A DNA stretch of 13,551 bases from Neptuniibacter sp. (GCA_030149405.1 JASBRM010000270.1:1-13551); one strand, 5' to 3'; positions 1-8,921 are shown, numbered from the stretch's first letter. The notes: generated by a model not told the origin, from the sequence alone. Numbers and translations are program-made.

Positions 1-73
1 GTTCAAGAGCCATAGCACGGCCCAGACCGCGACCACCACCAGTTACAACAATTACTTTATCTTTGAGTTCCAT
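1..73 (-). CDS. Short-chain dehydrogenase/reductase, N-terminal fragment (runs off window)
   Basis: The first 24 codons of a leftward gene are visible, read from an ATG at 73-71. The peptide begins MELKDKVIVVTGGGRGLGRA. The TGGGRGLG stretch is the TGxxxGxG glycine-rich NAD(P)-binding loop of the classical SDR family, directly after the first Rossmann beta strand. A purine-rich stretch (AAGGG) lies about ten bases upstream on the minus strand and can serve as the ribosome binding site. SDR enzymes oxidise or reduce alcohols, ketones or acyl-ACP intermediates. The substrate cannot be told from this fragment; FabG-like or other SDRs are all possible. The family call is firm, the function unknown. 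Confidence 0.85.
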   Translation of the reverse strand, partial: MELKDKVIVVTGGGRGLGRAMALE

Positions 74-436
74 TGAGGATTACCCTTAACTTCGGTTTTC
101 TCTTTTTGTGCGTTGCGTCATTGTTCAGAAAATAAACTTATCCCGCTTTTGCGAAAAAGTCTAGAGTTCAATCAAGATCCTCCATTTATCAATAAGTTCT
201 ATAGCCAAATGGATAGGGACTTAAGTTTAGCTTATGCAGATGCTAACTAGCTGAACATATGAGATTTTTTTGCGCTGCGTTATAAAGAAAGTACTTTGGT
301 ATTAAGTCCCAATATACAGTGTGGTGAAAGTTATAAAGTCTTGCTTCATTTGGAGGCAGAGCTTGAAAAAAAAGAATTAAACCCTACCTTACTAGGCATT
401 AAGTTACTTAATTTGGCCCAAAAGCGACCTTAGTTT
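74..436. other. Intergenic region between SDR gene and fxsA
   Basis: These 363 bases separate the leftward SDR gene from rightward fxsA and should carry the promoters of both, but I cannot point to a convincing -35/-10 pair on either strand. No tRNA or other RNA gene is recognisable. The right half (263-433) stays open in one forward frame and ends in TAG three bases before the fxsA start. That frame lacks an ATG, and its upstream continuation is broken by TAG and TGA at about 248-262. It may be a decayed coding fragment (see findings) or chance. Confidence 0.5.
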
Positions 437-931
437 ATGAAGTTTCTGTTTCTGTTATTTATTGTCATTCCTATCGTTGAAATCACGATATTGATCAATG
501 TAGGTGAGGCGATTGGTGCCTGGAATACTGTTGGTTTAGTAATATTGTCAGCCTTTATTGGTGTGAATATGCTGCGTTATCAGAGCCTTTCAACTTTGGC
601 GCGAGCACAGCAAAGAGCTAATCAAGGCGAAATTCCGGGCCAGGAGATGGTCGAAGGGATCGTTCTGGCCGTCGGTGGAGCATTATTGGTCACCCCTGGT
701 TTTGTTACTGATGTTATTGGCTTTAGCTGCCTGATTCCTTTCACACGCCAGTCTTTTGCTAAGGCTTTGTTAAGCCGATTTACTGTGATTGCTTCAGAGC
801 AACGTCACTCCGCATCTGCGCATTTCTATTCTCAAGATCCTTTTTCAGAGCAGCCGCGACAGTCGCGCGATCACTCACAAAATGTCTCTCAGGGAGATGT
901 GATTGAGGGTGAATACGAGCGTAAGGATTAA
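437..931 (+). CDS. fxsA: FxsA family membrane protein
   Basis: This is a 164-residue inner-membrane protein. It has hydrophobic segments at about residues 1-20, 27-46 and 72-100, and a polar, disordered C-terminal tail rich in Ser, Gln and Asp that ends GEYERKD. The N-terminal pattern (short Leu/Phe-rich helix, then PIVEI), the ALLVTPGFVTDVIGF segment and the EGEYE-type tail are typical of FxsA. FxsA was named in E. coli because overproduction relieves F-plasmid exclusion of phage T7; its normal role is unknown. Its position directly upstream of groESL is common in gammaproteobacteria. No clear Shine-Dalgarno sequence precedes the ATG, but this start gives the expected N-terminus. No terminator separates it from groES, so some read-through into groESL is possible alongside the internal heat-shock promoter. 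Confidence 0.9.
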   Translation: MKFLFLLFIVIPIVEITILINVGEAIGAWNTVGLVILSAFIGVNMLRYQSLSTLARAQQRANQGEIPGQEMVEGIVLAVGGALLVTPGFVTDVIGFSCLIPFTRQSFAKALLSRFTVIASEQRHSASAHFYSQDPFSEQPRQSRDHSQNVSQGDVIEGEYERKD

Positions 932-965
932 TCAGCAATTTATTTATAAAAAAAATGGGTATTAC

Positions 966-994
966 TGTTGAATTCATTTTCTTTGCCCCAATTT
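966..994 (+). promoter_or_regulatory. Sigma-32 (RpoH) type heat-shock promoter of groESL
   Basis: A TTGAA core at 968-972 is followed, after 13 bases, by CCCCAATTT at 986-994. The sigma-32 consensus is a CTTGAAA-like -35 and a CCCCATnT-like -10; the spacing matches that recalled for the E. coli groE promoter. Transcription would start near 1000, giving a leader of roughly 85 bases before groES. Confidence 0.8.
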
Positions 995-1012
995 AGCAGT
1001 GCAAAGGGTTAA

Positions 1013-1029
1013 TGAGCTTTAGCAGCTCA
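1013..1029 (+). other. Small hairpin in the groES leader
   Basis: TGAGCT (1013-1018) and AGCTCA (1024-1029) form a perfect 6-bp stem with a 5-base loop. It lies near the predicted 5' end of the heat-shock transcript and well upstream of the AGGAG ribosome binding site (1073-1077). It would not mask that site. A 5' mRNA-stabilising role is possible but unproven. Confidence 0.4.
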
Positions 1030-1087
1030 CCCGGTAACTAACAAAAATAGTGATTTTGGTCAGAGAAAGATCAGGAGAAAAAATCAT

Positions 1088-1375
1088 ATGAAAATTCGTC
1101 CACTTCACGATCGTGTAGTTGTTCGCCGTAACGAAGAAGAAGCTACTACTGCTAGTGGTATCGTCCTGCCAGGTTCTGCTCAGGAAAAACCAAACCAGGG
1201 TGAAGTTATTGCTGTTGGTGAAGGTCGTATTCTGAATAACGGTGAGCGTCAGTCGCTGACTGTTCAGGTTGGGGATACAGTTCTGTTCGGTGGTTATGCG
1301 AACACAGTTAAAGTTGGCGGCGAAGAGTTGCTGATTCTGAGTGAAAACGAAATTTACGGTGTGCTGGAAGACTAA
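1088..1375 (+). CDS. groES: Co-chaperonin GroES (Cpn10)
   Basis: This 95-residue protein is the full normal length of GroES. It starts [14 protein letters not shown] and contains the mobile-loop region ([19 protein letters not shown], about residues 17-35) that docks on GroEL. The ATVAVG-type core is present as [11 protein letters not shown], and the C-terminus [10 protein letters not shown] is typical. It forms a heptameric lid on the GroEL ring and caps the folding chamber in the cytoplasm. A strong AGGAG ribosome binding site sits about ten bases before the ATG. It is the first gene of the groESL operon, transcribed from the sigma-32 type promoter upstream. Codon use is strongly biased, as in highly expressed genes. 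Confidence 0.98.
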   Translation: MKIRPLHDRVVVRRNEEEATTASGIVLPGSAQEKPNQGEVIAVGEGRILNNGERQSLTVQVGDTVLFGGYANTVKVGGEELLILSENEIYGVLED

Positions 1376-1423
1376 TTCCAGTTGAACTTTTCGTTTAACG
1401 AACTTTTGTAAAAGAATTTTTGA

Positions 1424-3067
<1,644 letters not shown>

Positions 3068-3099
3068 TCATCCCCTACCAAGTTACTTAGCAGTTCGAA

Positions 3100-3132
3100 G
3101 AGCCTCGCATATTGCGGGGCTTTTTGTTTTTT
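3100..3132 (+). terminator. Rho-independent terminator of groESL
   Basis: AGCCTCGC (3101-3108) pairs with GCGGGGCT (3114-3121), an 8-bp stem with one G-T wobble and a 5-base loop. A run of T residues interrupted by one G follows, to about 3132. Confidence 0.9.
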
Positions 3133-3171
3133 AGAGTTTCTGCGTAAAATAGCGAAACTTCCAACTTATGT

Positions 3172-4086
3172 ATGAGTGTATACAGCCCCATGAATCGCGA
3201 TGATGAAAATTTGAATGTTCCTAACCTTGGCCCTGCTGAGCCGGTATCCGGTACTCGCTCTACGAGTACGCAGGAACAGCCAAAAGCAGCCGCTGCAAAG
3301 GAGCCTAGCGGTGGTGGGTTTGTGCAGTCGTTGGTAAGCATCATCCTTATCGTGGCTGTGTGTGCGCTGGGTTATTTTGGTTTTGATGTCTATCAGGCAC
3401 AGTTGAAAGATGAAACGACATTCCTGAAAGCACAGCAGCAGATGGAACAGTTACAGGCATTGATCAAGAAGGCGGAAGAGGGCGCTGCGCAGTCAGGTGA
3501 AAAGCTTCAGGGTGATGTCTCGTCTTTGGAGTCGTCTCTACGTCAGAAAGATAAACAACTGGATTCTGAAATCGCTAAGCTCTGGGTGATCGCTCACCAG
3601 AAAAATCAGCCTAAAATTGAACAGCAAAGTAAAGATATTGCGGCTCTGAAAAAGTCCTTGGGTGCGTTGGAAAAGGATAAAGCAGTACAGCAAAAATCGA
3701 TTAAATCGCTACAAACTACGATCAAGTCTCAAGAGAAACAGCTTAAAAGCGTAGCTGCGGCGAAATCGGAAGTGGAAGCCCTGCAAAAATCAGTGAAGGC
3801 TGAAGTCGCGCAACTGAGCAAGCTGATCGCTCGTGTAGAAACCGAAACGCGTGCAAACAATGAATTCATGCAGGAAGAGCAAGCAGGGATTCTTAAGGCG
3901 CAGCGCGAACTGGTTGATCGTATCGTGAAACTGGAAAGTAAGAGTACAGCAGGCCTTGAGCGTAGGGTGAAACTGAATGAGCAGGCGGTTAAAGCCTTTG
4001 ACAGCACCCGAAGCCAGCTGAGTCAGGATCTGCTTTTTGTTAAACAAAAAGTGAATAATCTGCAGTTAATGCTGGAAAAAAAGTAA
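3172..4086 (+). CDS. Membrane-anchored coiled-coil protein, function unknown
   Basis: This 304-residue protein has three parts. Residues 1-48 are a polar, low-complexity cytoplasmic segment rich in Pro, Ser, Glu and Asn. Residues about 50-72 form one transmembrane helix (VQSLVSIILIVAVCALGYFG). Residues about 75-300 are almost entirely charged and Gln/Lys/Glu-rich with heptad-like Leu spacing, predicting a long coiled coil, probably in the periplasm. There is no cleavable signal peptide and no enzymatic motif. The layout resembles other single-pass coiled-coil proteins (HemX-like, for example), but I do not recognise a named family. The start is uncertain: the ATG at 3172 has a weak ribosome binding site, and ATG at 3190 (giving MNRDDENLN) is an alternative. 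The gene sits between the groEL terminator and thpR. Confidence 0.8.
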   Translation: MSVYSPMNRDDENLNVPNLGPAEPVSGTRSTSTQEQPKAAAAKEPSGGGFVQSLVSIILIVAVCALGYFGFDVYQAQLKDETTFLKAQQQMEQLQALIKKAEEGAAQSGEKLQGDVSSLESSLRQKDKQLDSEIAKLWVIAHQKNQPKIEQQSKDIAALKKSLGALEKDKAVQQKSIKSLQTTIKSQEKQLKSVAAAKSEVEALQKSVKAEVAQLSKLIARVETETRANNEFMQEEQAGILKAQRELVDRIVKLESKSTAGLERRVKLNEQAVKAFDSTRSQLSQDLLFVKQKVNNLQLMLEKK

Positions 4087-4102
4087 ACCTGAACAAAAAG
4101 TG

Positions 4103-4125
4103 ATCATCTGGTGTCCCCAGATGAT
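4103..4125. other. Perfect hairpin downstream of the coiled-coil gene
   Basis: ATCATCTGG (4103-4111) and CCAGATGAT (4117-4125) form a perfect 9-bp stem with a 5-base loop, 17 bases after the stop codon. No T-run follows on the plus strand; on the minus strand the hairpin is followed by CACTTTTTG. It may protect the 3' end of the upstream mRNA or act as a weak terminator. Confidence 0.5.
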
Positions 4126-4192
4126 TGCTATGTCGCTTCTCAAAAGGCAAAATACACGATTCCTTTAAAGACCTAGGGCTAATAAGACCTCT

Positions 4193-4753
4193 ATGAAAAT
4201 CCGTGCTTTTTTTGCACTGACGTTGCCAGACTCTGTAGTACGATGGTTGGCAGATCATGCTGACACTTTATGTGAGTTTGATCGAAAAACAGAGGTTCAC
4301 TGGGTAGACTCTGATCGTTACCATCTGACACTTTGTTTTCTGGGTGATATCAATCTGAATAAAGTTGATGATCTGGAACGATGTGCCCGGGAAAGCCTTA
4401 AGGATTTCACCTCATTTCAGGTGCATATTAATCAGACTGAATTCTATAAGGTTAACAAAGGCTTATCTTTGATTGCGGCCTTGCCTGATCTGAATGCTGA
4501 ACTGGATAGTCTGCATTCAGTTATGGCTGATGTGACCCAGGAAGCCGGTGTTGATTATAAGGAAAAAGGCTTTAAGCCCCATATTACTCTGGGCCGTCTG
4601 CCCGGAAATAATAAGTTTAAATCACCCAAAAAGTGGCCGTCGGTTGATATGTTTAGCCTGGCGGACTCGGTAGTTCTGTTCCAGAGTAAACCCTGTGAAG
4701 ACGGATCTATCTATACACCGCTATTTGAGATCCCCTTAAAGGATCTGTCCTGA
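4193..4753 (+). CDS. thpR: RNA 2',3'-cyclic phosphodiesterase (2'-5' RNA ligase family)
   Basis: This 186-residue protein is a member of the 2H phosphoesterase superfamily. Both catalytic HxTL motifs are present: HLTL at residues 44-47 within YHLTLCFLGD, and HITL at 130-133 within KPHITLGRLPG. The spacing between them fits LigT/ThpR. The start (MKIRAFFALTLPDSV) matches the family, in which RAFFALxLP is typical. The enzyme hydrolyses RNA 2',3'-cyclic phosphate ends to 2'-phosphate and can reversibly ligate 2'-5' ends in vitro; its cellular substrate is unclear. The ribosome binding site is weak. The next gene, trhP, begins 50 bases downstream with no terminator between, so co-transcription is plausible. 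Confidence 0.93.
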   Translation: MKIRAFFALTLPDSVVRWLADHADTLCEFDRKTEVHWVDSDRYHLTLCFLGDINLNKVDDLERCARESLKDFTSFQVHINQTEFYKVNKGLSLIAALPDLNAELDSLHSVMADVTQEAGVDYKEKGFKPHITLGRLPGNNKFKSPKKWPSVDMFSLADSVVLFQSKPCEDGSIYTPLFEIPLKDLS

Positions 4754-4803
4754 CCTGAAATCAGCAAATAGTAATCTTAGACTCAACAAAAGCCATCTCA
4801 ACT

Positions 4804-6174
4804 ATGCGTAATCCTGAACTTTTGTCCCCAGCAGGGACATTGAAGAATATGAAATATGCCTTCGCCTACGGTGCGGATGCTGTTTATGCCGGTCAACCTC
4901 GTTACAGCCTGCGTGTGCGTAACAACGATTTCAATATGGATAATCTCCATGAAGGGATCGATCTGGCTCATCAACTGGGCAAGAAGTTTTTCCTGGCCAG
5001 TAATATTCTTCCCCACAACAGCAAGCTTAAGACTTACATTGATGACCTTAAGCCAGTAATTGAGATGGGACCCGATGCCCTGATTATGTCTGATCCGGGT
5101 TTGATCCATCTGGTAAAAGAGCACTTTCCACATGTACCAATCCATTTGTCCGTTCAGGCGAACACCATGAACTGGGCTTCAGTTAAGTTCTGGCACTCAA
5201 TGGGTGTTGAACGTGTGATCCTGTCACGTGAACTGTCCCTGGATGAGGTTGAAGAGATCCGTCAGCGCTGTCCGGAAATGGAGATCGAAGTTTTTGTTCA
5301 CGGTGCGTTGTGTATTGCCTATTCCGGTCGCTGCCTGCTGTCTGGTTATATCAATAAGCGTGACCCGAACCAGGGGACCTGCACCAACACTTGCCGCTGG
5401 AAATACGATGCTCATGAAGCCAAAGTGGATGAGTCGGGTGATGTCGTACCTGTGGAACAGTTTGATCCGAATGCGGAACAGCCAGCAGAAGAAGTACAGC
5501 CAGATCTGGGTGTAGGTAAACCGACTGATCAGATCTTCCTGTTGCAGGAAGAGACGCGTCCGGGTGAGTACATGCCTGCGTTTGAAGATGAACATGGTAC
5601 GTACATCATGAACTCAAAAGATCTGCGTGCGATTCAGCACGTGCATCGTCTGGCGGAGATCGGTGTGGATTCCTTGAAGATCGAAGGGCGTACCAAGTCT
5701 CACTACTATGTTGCCCGCACAGCACAGGCTTACCGTAAGGCGATCGACGATGCAGTTGCCGGAAATCCATTTGATATGGCTCTTATGGATGAACTGGAAA
5801 ACCTGGCGAGCCGCGGTTACACCGAAGGTTTCTACCGTCGTCATGTTCATGACGAATATCAGAATTATGAAACCGGTAACTCTGTAGGTGTTCATCAGCA
5901 GTTTGTTGGTGAAGTGATGGGTTATGCGGACGGTATGCTGGAAGTCGATGTTCGCAACCGCTTCCTGAAAGGCGATACTCTCGAATTGATGACCCCTCAG
6001 GGCAATCATAAATTCAAACTGGATGAGATGATCGATAAGAAGGGCAAATCTGCGGATGTGGCTCCGGGTTCAGGTCATGTGATGAAGATTCCAATGAATC
6101 TGGATGCAGATCCGACATACGCTTTGATTATGCGTGATCTGCCTAACGCACCGGCTTATTCCAGCGAGAAATAA
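4804..6174 (+). CDS. trhP: tRNA 5-hydroxyuridine synthesis protein TrhP (U32 family, YegQ-like)
   Basis: This 456-residue protein is the usual length for YegQ/TrhP. It starts MRNPELLSPAGTLKNMKYAF, the hallmark opening of U32 'peptidase' proteins. The family signature EVFVHGALCIAYSGRCLLSG lies at about residues 162-181, followed by GTCTNTCRWKY. Cysteines at 170, 177, 193 and 197 are candidate iron-sulfur ligands by analogy with UbiU/UbiV. TrhP is known in E. coli to make 5-hydroxyuridine at tRNA position 34 without oxygen, dependent on prephenate, and the family is not a true protease in this role. KIEGRTKSHYYVA (about 292-304) and the C-terminal beta-barrel region are present. No strong Shine-Dalgarno sequence precedes the ATG. 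A prenyltransferase gene starts 8 bases after its stop. Confidence 0.92.
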   Translation: MRNPELLSPAGTLKNMKYAFAYGADAVYAGQPRYSLRVRNNDFNMDNLHEGIDLAHQLGKKFFLASNILPHNSKLKTYIDDLKPVIEMGPDALIMSDPGLIHLVKEHFPHVPIHLSVQANTMNWASVKFWHSMGVERVILSRELSLDEVEEIRQRCPEMEIEVFVHGALCIAYSGRCLLSGYINKRDPNQGTCTNTCRWKYDAHEAKVDESGDVVPVEQFDPNAEQPAEEVQPDLGVGKPTDQIFLLQEETRPGEYMPAFEDEHGTYIMNSKDLRAIQHVHRLAEIGVDSLKIEGRTKSHYYVARTAQAYRKAIDDAVAGNPFDMALMDELENLASRGYTEGFYRRHVHDEYQNYETGNSVGVHQQFVGEVMGYADGMLEVDVRNRFLKGDTLELMTPQGNHKFKLDEMIDKKGKSADVAPGSGHVMKIPMNLDADPTYALIMRDLPNAPAYSSEK

Positions 6175-6182
6175 TCTGCAAC

Positions 6183-7037
6183 ATGTTTGCTGATAAATAC
6201 CTGTTCTGGCGAGCACTTCGGCCTTTTTCGTTTTCTGTGGCTATAGTGGTTTGCCTGACAGGTATTCTGGCAGCGAACGCAGATACTCAGATTAATCTCT
6301 TCATTGCTTGCCTGATTCTCATAGCAGGTCTTCTTCTGCAGGCGGGCGTTAATCTGATTAACGATTATTCCGATCTTTCGCTGTTGAGCAGCGAGCTTGA
6401 CCAACAATTCCGTAAGCGCATCCAAGTTAATTTCCGTATAGGTCTTAGCTGTATTTTTGTAGCGGCTGTGATTGGTTTGTTTCTTATCTACCAATCAGGT
6501 TGGGTTCTGCTTTTGTATGCCGTTATAGGCCTGTTGGGCGCGCTCGGCTACACCCTTGAGCCTGTTAATTACAAGCGCAGAGGACTGGCGGTCTTTTTTG
6601 TGTTCTGGTTAATGGGCGTCCTGATGGTGACGGGGGCTTATTACGCACTGACTCAACAGCTGAACCTGGAAATATTCCTCATCTCAATTCCTGTCAGTCT
6701 CTACACGTCACTCCTGTTATTGAGCAACGAAATTCGGGACTTTGAAAGTGATTCTAAACAGGGAATCAGAACCCTATCGGTGCGTGTGGGCTATGAAACA
6801 GCAACAAAGCTGTATTATCTGCTCTTAGTGAGCATCTTTGTCAGTGCCGTGTCACTGAGTTTTTTACAGGTTATCAGTCATTCATGGTTGGTGATCTTGA
6901 GTTTACCAGTGGCGCTGATACCGCTTAGGTATCTTGATAAAACCGCTGAGGAGAGAATTCCAGTTACCCCGTTGACGGGTAAAGCGTTTTTTCTCTTTGG
7001 CGCATTGTACTGTGTTGGTTTGCTGTTATCGGCGTAA
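6183..7037 (+). CDS. UbiA-superfamily prenyltransferase, MenA-like
   Basis: This 284-residue integral membrane protein has about eight or nine hydrophobic segments. The opening FWRALRPFSFSVAIVVCLTG matches the LRPxT/S start of MenA-type enzymes. The second Asp-rich motif is clear, NEIRDFESDSKQGIRTLSVR at 182-201, with D186 and D190. The first motif, NLINDYSD at 57-64, keeps N57, D61 and D64 but lacks the following GxD of typical MenA (LSLLSS instead). Family members transfer an isoprenoid chain to an aromatic acceptor such as 1,4-dihydroxy-2-naphthoate. No men genes are visible here, so the acceptor is unknown. The gene starts 8 bases after trhP and is almost certainly in the same transcript. 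A menaquinone role should not be assumed. Confidence 0.85.
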   Translation: MFADKYLFWRALRPFSFSVAIVVCLTGILAANADTQINLFIACLILIAGLLLQAGVNLINDYSDLSLLSSELDQQFRKRIQVNFRIGLSCIFVAAVIGLFLIYQSGWVLLLYAVIGLLGALGYTLEPVNYKRRGLAVFFVFWLMGVLMVTGAYYALTQQLNLEIFLISIPVSLYTSLLLLSNEIRDFESDSKQGIRTLSVRVGYETATKLYYLLLVSIFVSAVSLSFLQVISHSWLVILSLPVALIPLRYLDKTAEERIPVTPLTGKAFFLFGALYCVGLLLSA

Positions 7038-7084
7038 GAGTTTCGGCTTTTCGGGATAGCGACTAAATAACTACCTCTGCTGAA

Positions 7085-7112
7085 CTGAAACGACCTCCTT
7101 TTGGTGTATACT
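7085..7112 (+). promoter_or_regulatory. Candidate sigma-70 promoter for fumarase
   Basis: CTGAAA (7085-7090) and TATACT (7107-7112) are separated by 16 bases, close to the TTGACA/TATAAT consensus. This would give a leader of about 125 bases. The leader contains a small hairpin, ACTCTC (7128-7133) with GAGAGT (7141-7146). The rest of the 205-base gap before the fumarase start holds nothing I recognise. Confidence 0.5.
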
Positions 7113-7242
7113 CATGCCCCAGATCAAACTCTCCTCAAGAGAGAGTATCCACGGGTGAAGGCTTTGAATGACCTATAAATAGACGTTAATTAGAGCTTTC
7201 AAATTCAAACCCTCGACAAGAAGCTTTACTGGGAGTCTCCGA

Positions 7243-8748
7243 ATGAGCGTAATCCGTCAAGACGATTTAATCAGTAGCGTTGCTGATGCACTGCAGTTCA
7301 TCTCTTACTATCATCCACTTGATTTTGTACAAGGTGTTCACGAAGCCTACCTGAAGGAAGAAAATCCGGCTGCAAAAGATGCGATGGCGCAGATCCTGAT
7401 CAACTCCCGTATGTGTGCTGAAGGCAAACGTCCAATCTGTCAGGACACCGGTATCGTAACTGTATTCATCAAAGTAGGTATGAATGTACAGTGGGATGCA
7501 TCAATGAGCGTAACGGACATGATTAACGAAGGTGTTCGTCGTGCTTACACTCATCCAGACAATGTACTGCGTGCTTCTATTCTGGCTGACCCAGCAGGCA
7601 AACGTCAGAACACGAAAGACAACACACCAGCCGTTATCCACTATGAGATTGTGGAAGGTGACGAAGTAGAAGTTCACGTTGCTGCGAAAGGCGGTGGTTC
7701 TGAGAACAAATCTAAGATGGTGATGCTGAACCCATCTGACAGCATTGTTGATTGGGTTGTTAAAACGGTTCCAACAATGGGTGCGGGCTGGTGTCCACCA
7801 GGTATGCTGGGTATAGGTATTGGTGGTACTGCTGAGAAAGCAGCGGTAATGGCAAAAGAATCCCTGATGGACCCAATCGACATTCACGAGCTGCGTGAGC
7901 GTGGTCCTCAGAACCGAGTTGAAGAGCTGCGTCTGGAGATCATGGATGCGGTGAATGATCTGGGTATAGGTGCTCAGGGTCTGGGTGGTTTGACGACCGT
8001 TCTGGACGTTAAGATCATGGATTGCCCAACGCACGCGGCATCTCTGCCAATCTGCATGATTCCTAACTGTGCAGCAACGCGTCATACACACTTCACACTG
8101 AAGGGTGATGGCCCAGCGGTTCTGACACCTCCAAGTCTTGATGACTGGCCAGATGTTACGTTTGAAGTAGGTTCTAACACTCGTCGCGTTAATCTGGATG
8201 AGATTACTCCAGAAGATGTTAAAGAGTGGAAGGTAGGCGAAACTGTTCTGCTGAACGGTAAGATGCTGACTGGTCGTGATGCAGCTCACAAGAAAATGGT
8301 TGAGATGCTGAACAACGGTGAAGAACTGCCAGTAGACCTGAAAGGCCGCTTCATATATTACGTAGGTCCTGTTGATCCTGTACGTGATGAGGTTGTAGGC
8401 CCTGCGGGTCCAACTACTTCAACTCGTATGGATAAATTCACTCGTCAGGTTATCGAAAGCACAGGCCTTCTGGGTATGATCGGTAAATCTGAACGTGGTC
8501 CTGTTGCAATTGATGCGATCAAAGATAATGAAGCCGTTTACTTGATGGCTGTGGGCGGTGCTGCTTACCTAGTATCTAAAGCGATTACTAATGCTGAAGT
8601 ACTTGCCTTCCCAGAAATGGGTATGGAAGCAATTTACGAGTTCGAAGTTAAGGATATGCCGGTAACCGTTGCGGTGGATACTTCTGGTGAATCTGTGCAT
8701 ACAACCGGACCTGCTAAATGGAAAGATATTATTGCAAAGCAGGCATAA
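7243..8748 (+). CDS. fumA: Fumarate hydratase, class I (4Fe-4S, oxygen-sensitive type)
   Basis: This 501-residue protein interconverts fumarate and L-malate in the TCA cycle. It belongs to the class I iron-sulfur fumarases, not the FumC type. The N-terminal alpha domain contains RPICQDTGIVTVF with C66, KGGGSENKSKM at about 149-159, and GWCPPGMLGIGIGG with C184. PICMIPNCAATRHTHF holds C271 and C276. C66, C184 and C276 are the likely cluster ligands, by the spacing known for E. coli FumA. The beta domain follows from about residue 290 (GRDAAHKKM; GPVDPVRDEVVGPAGPTTSTRMDKF). The GGGAG-like GGGAG ribosome binding site (7231-7235) is well placed before the ATG. Codon bias indicates high expression. 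It is a single-gene unit with its own terminator. It is shorter than E. coli FumA/FumB, matching the Pseudomonas-type enzyme. Confidence 0.96.
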   Translation: MSVIRQDDLISSVADALQFISYYHPLDFVQGVHEAYLKEENPAAKDAMAQILINSRMCAEGKRPICQDTGIVTVFIKVGMNVQWDASMSVTDMINEGVRRAYTHPDNVLRASILADPAGKRQNTKDNTPAVIHYEIVEGDEVEVHVAAKGGGSENKSKMVMLNPSDSIVDWVVKTVPTMGAGWCPPGMLGIGIGGTAEKAAVMAKESLMDPIDIHELRERGPQNRVEELRLEIMDAVNDLGIGAQGLGGLTTVLDVKIMDCPTHAASLPICMIPNCAATRHTHFTLKGDGPAVLTPPSLDDWPDVTFEVGSNTRRVNLDEITPEDVKEWKVGETVLLNGKMLTGRDAAHKKMVEMLNNGEELPVDLKGRFIYYVGPVDPVRDEVVGPAGPTTSTRMDKFTRQVIESTGLLGMIGKSERGPVAIDAIKDNEAVYLMAVGGAAYLVSKAITNAEVLAFPEMGMEAIYEFEVKDMPVTVAVDTSGESVHTTGPAKWKDIIAKQA

Positions 8749-8769
8749 GCCATTAAGTTTGCAATAACT

Positions 8770-8801
8770 AAAAAGAGCAGCCAGTGGCTGCTCTTTTTTT
8801 G
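8770..8801 (+). terminator. Rho-independent terminator of fumarase
   Basis: GAGCAGCC (8775-8782) pairs with GGCTGCTC (8786-8793), a perfect 8-bp stem with a 3-base loop. It is extended by an A-run on the left and T7 on the right (8794-8800). Confidence 0.95.
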
Positions 8802-8825
8802 TTTGTAAACAATGGGTTAAAAATT

Positions 8826-8849
8826 ATAATAATACCAAGGTCTTATTAT
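8826..8849. repeat. 24-bp near-perfect dyad upstream of the cytochrome c gene
   Basis: ATAATAA (8826-8832) and TTATTAT (8843-8849) are perfect inverted arms. Inside them ACC (8834-8836) and GGT (8839-8841) are also inverted, leaving only one mismatched pair and the central AA. The symmetry and length look like a dimeric repressor or activator site rather than a terminator, and no T-run follows. It lies 110 bases before the cytochrome start. Confidence 0.45.
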
Positions 8850-8915
8850 GTTGTACTTTGGTGCCGGTGTCTTAAAACCCTGAGCGAGATCAAGTTTTGT
8901 GCGACGCAGCAGGCA

Positions 8916-8921
8916 TATACT
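8916..8921 (+). promoter_or_regulatory. Possible -10 box for the cytochrome c gene
   Basis: TATACT at 8916-8921 is close to the TATAAT consensus and would place the transcript start about 30 bases before the ATG. No good -35 lies at the proper distance, which may fit an activator-dependent promoter. Weak evidence. Confidence 0.3.

Noticed and set aside
291..300. 10-base match GTACTTTGGT at 291-300 and 8853-8862
   Set aside because: A 10-base repeat is expected by chance in a window of this size, and the flanks do not match.
7501..8289. Antisense open frame of 262 codons opposite fumarase
   Set aside because: Its composition is unnatural (rich in His, Cys, Trp, Thr, Asn) and it mirrors the strong codon bias of fumarase. 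There is no convincing start region or family resemblance.
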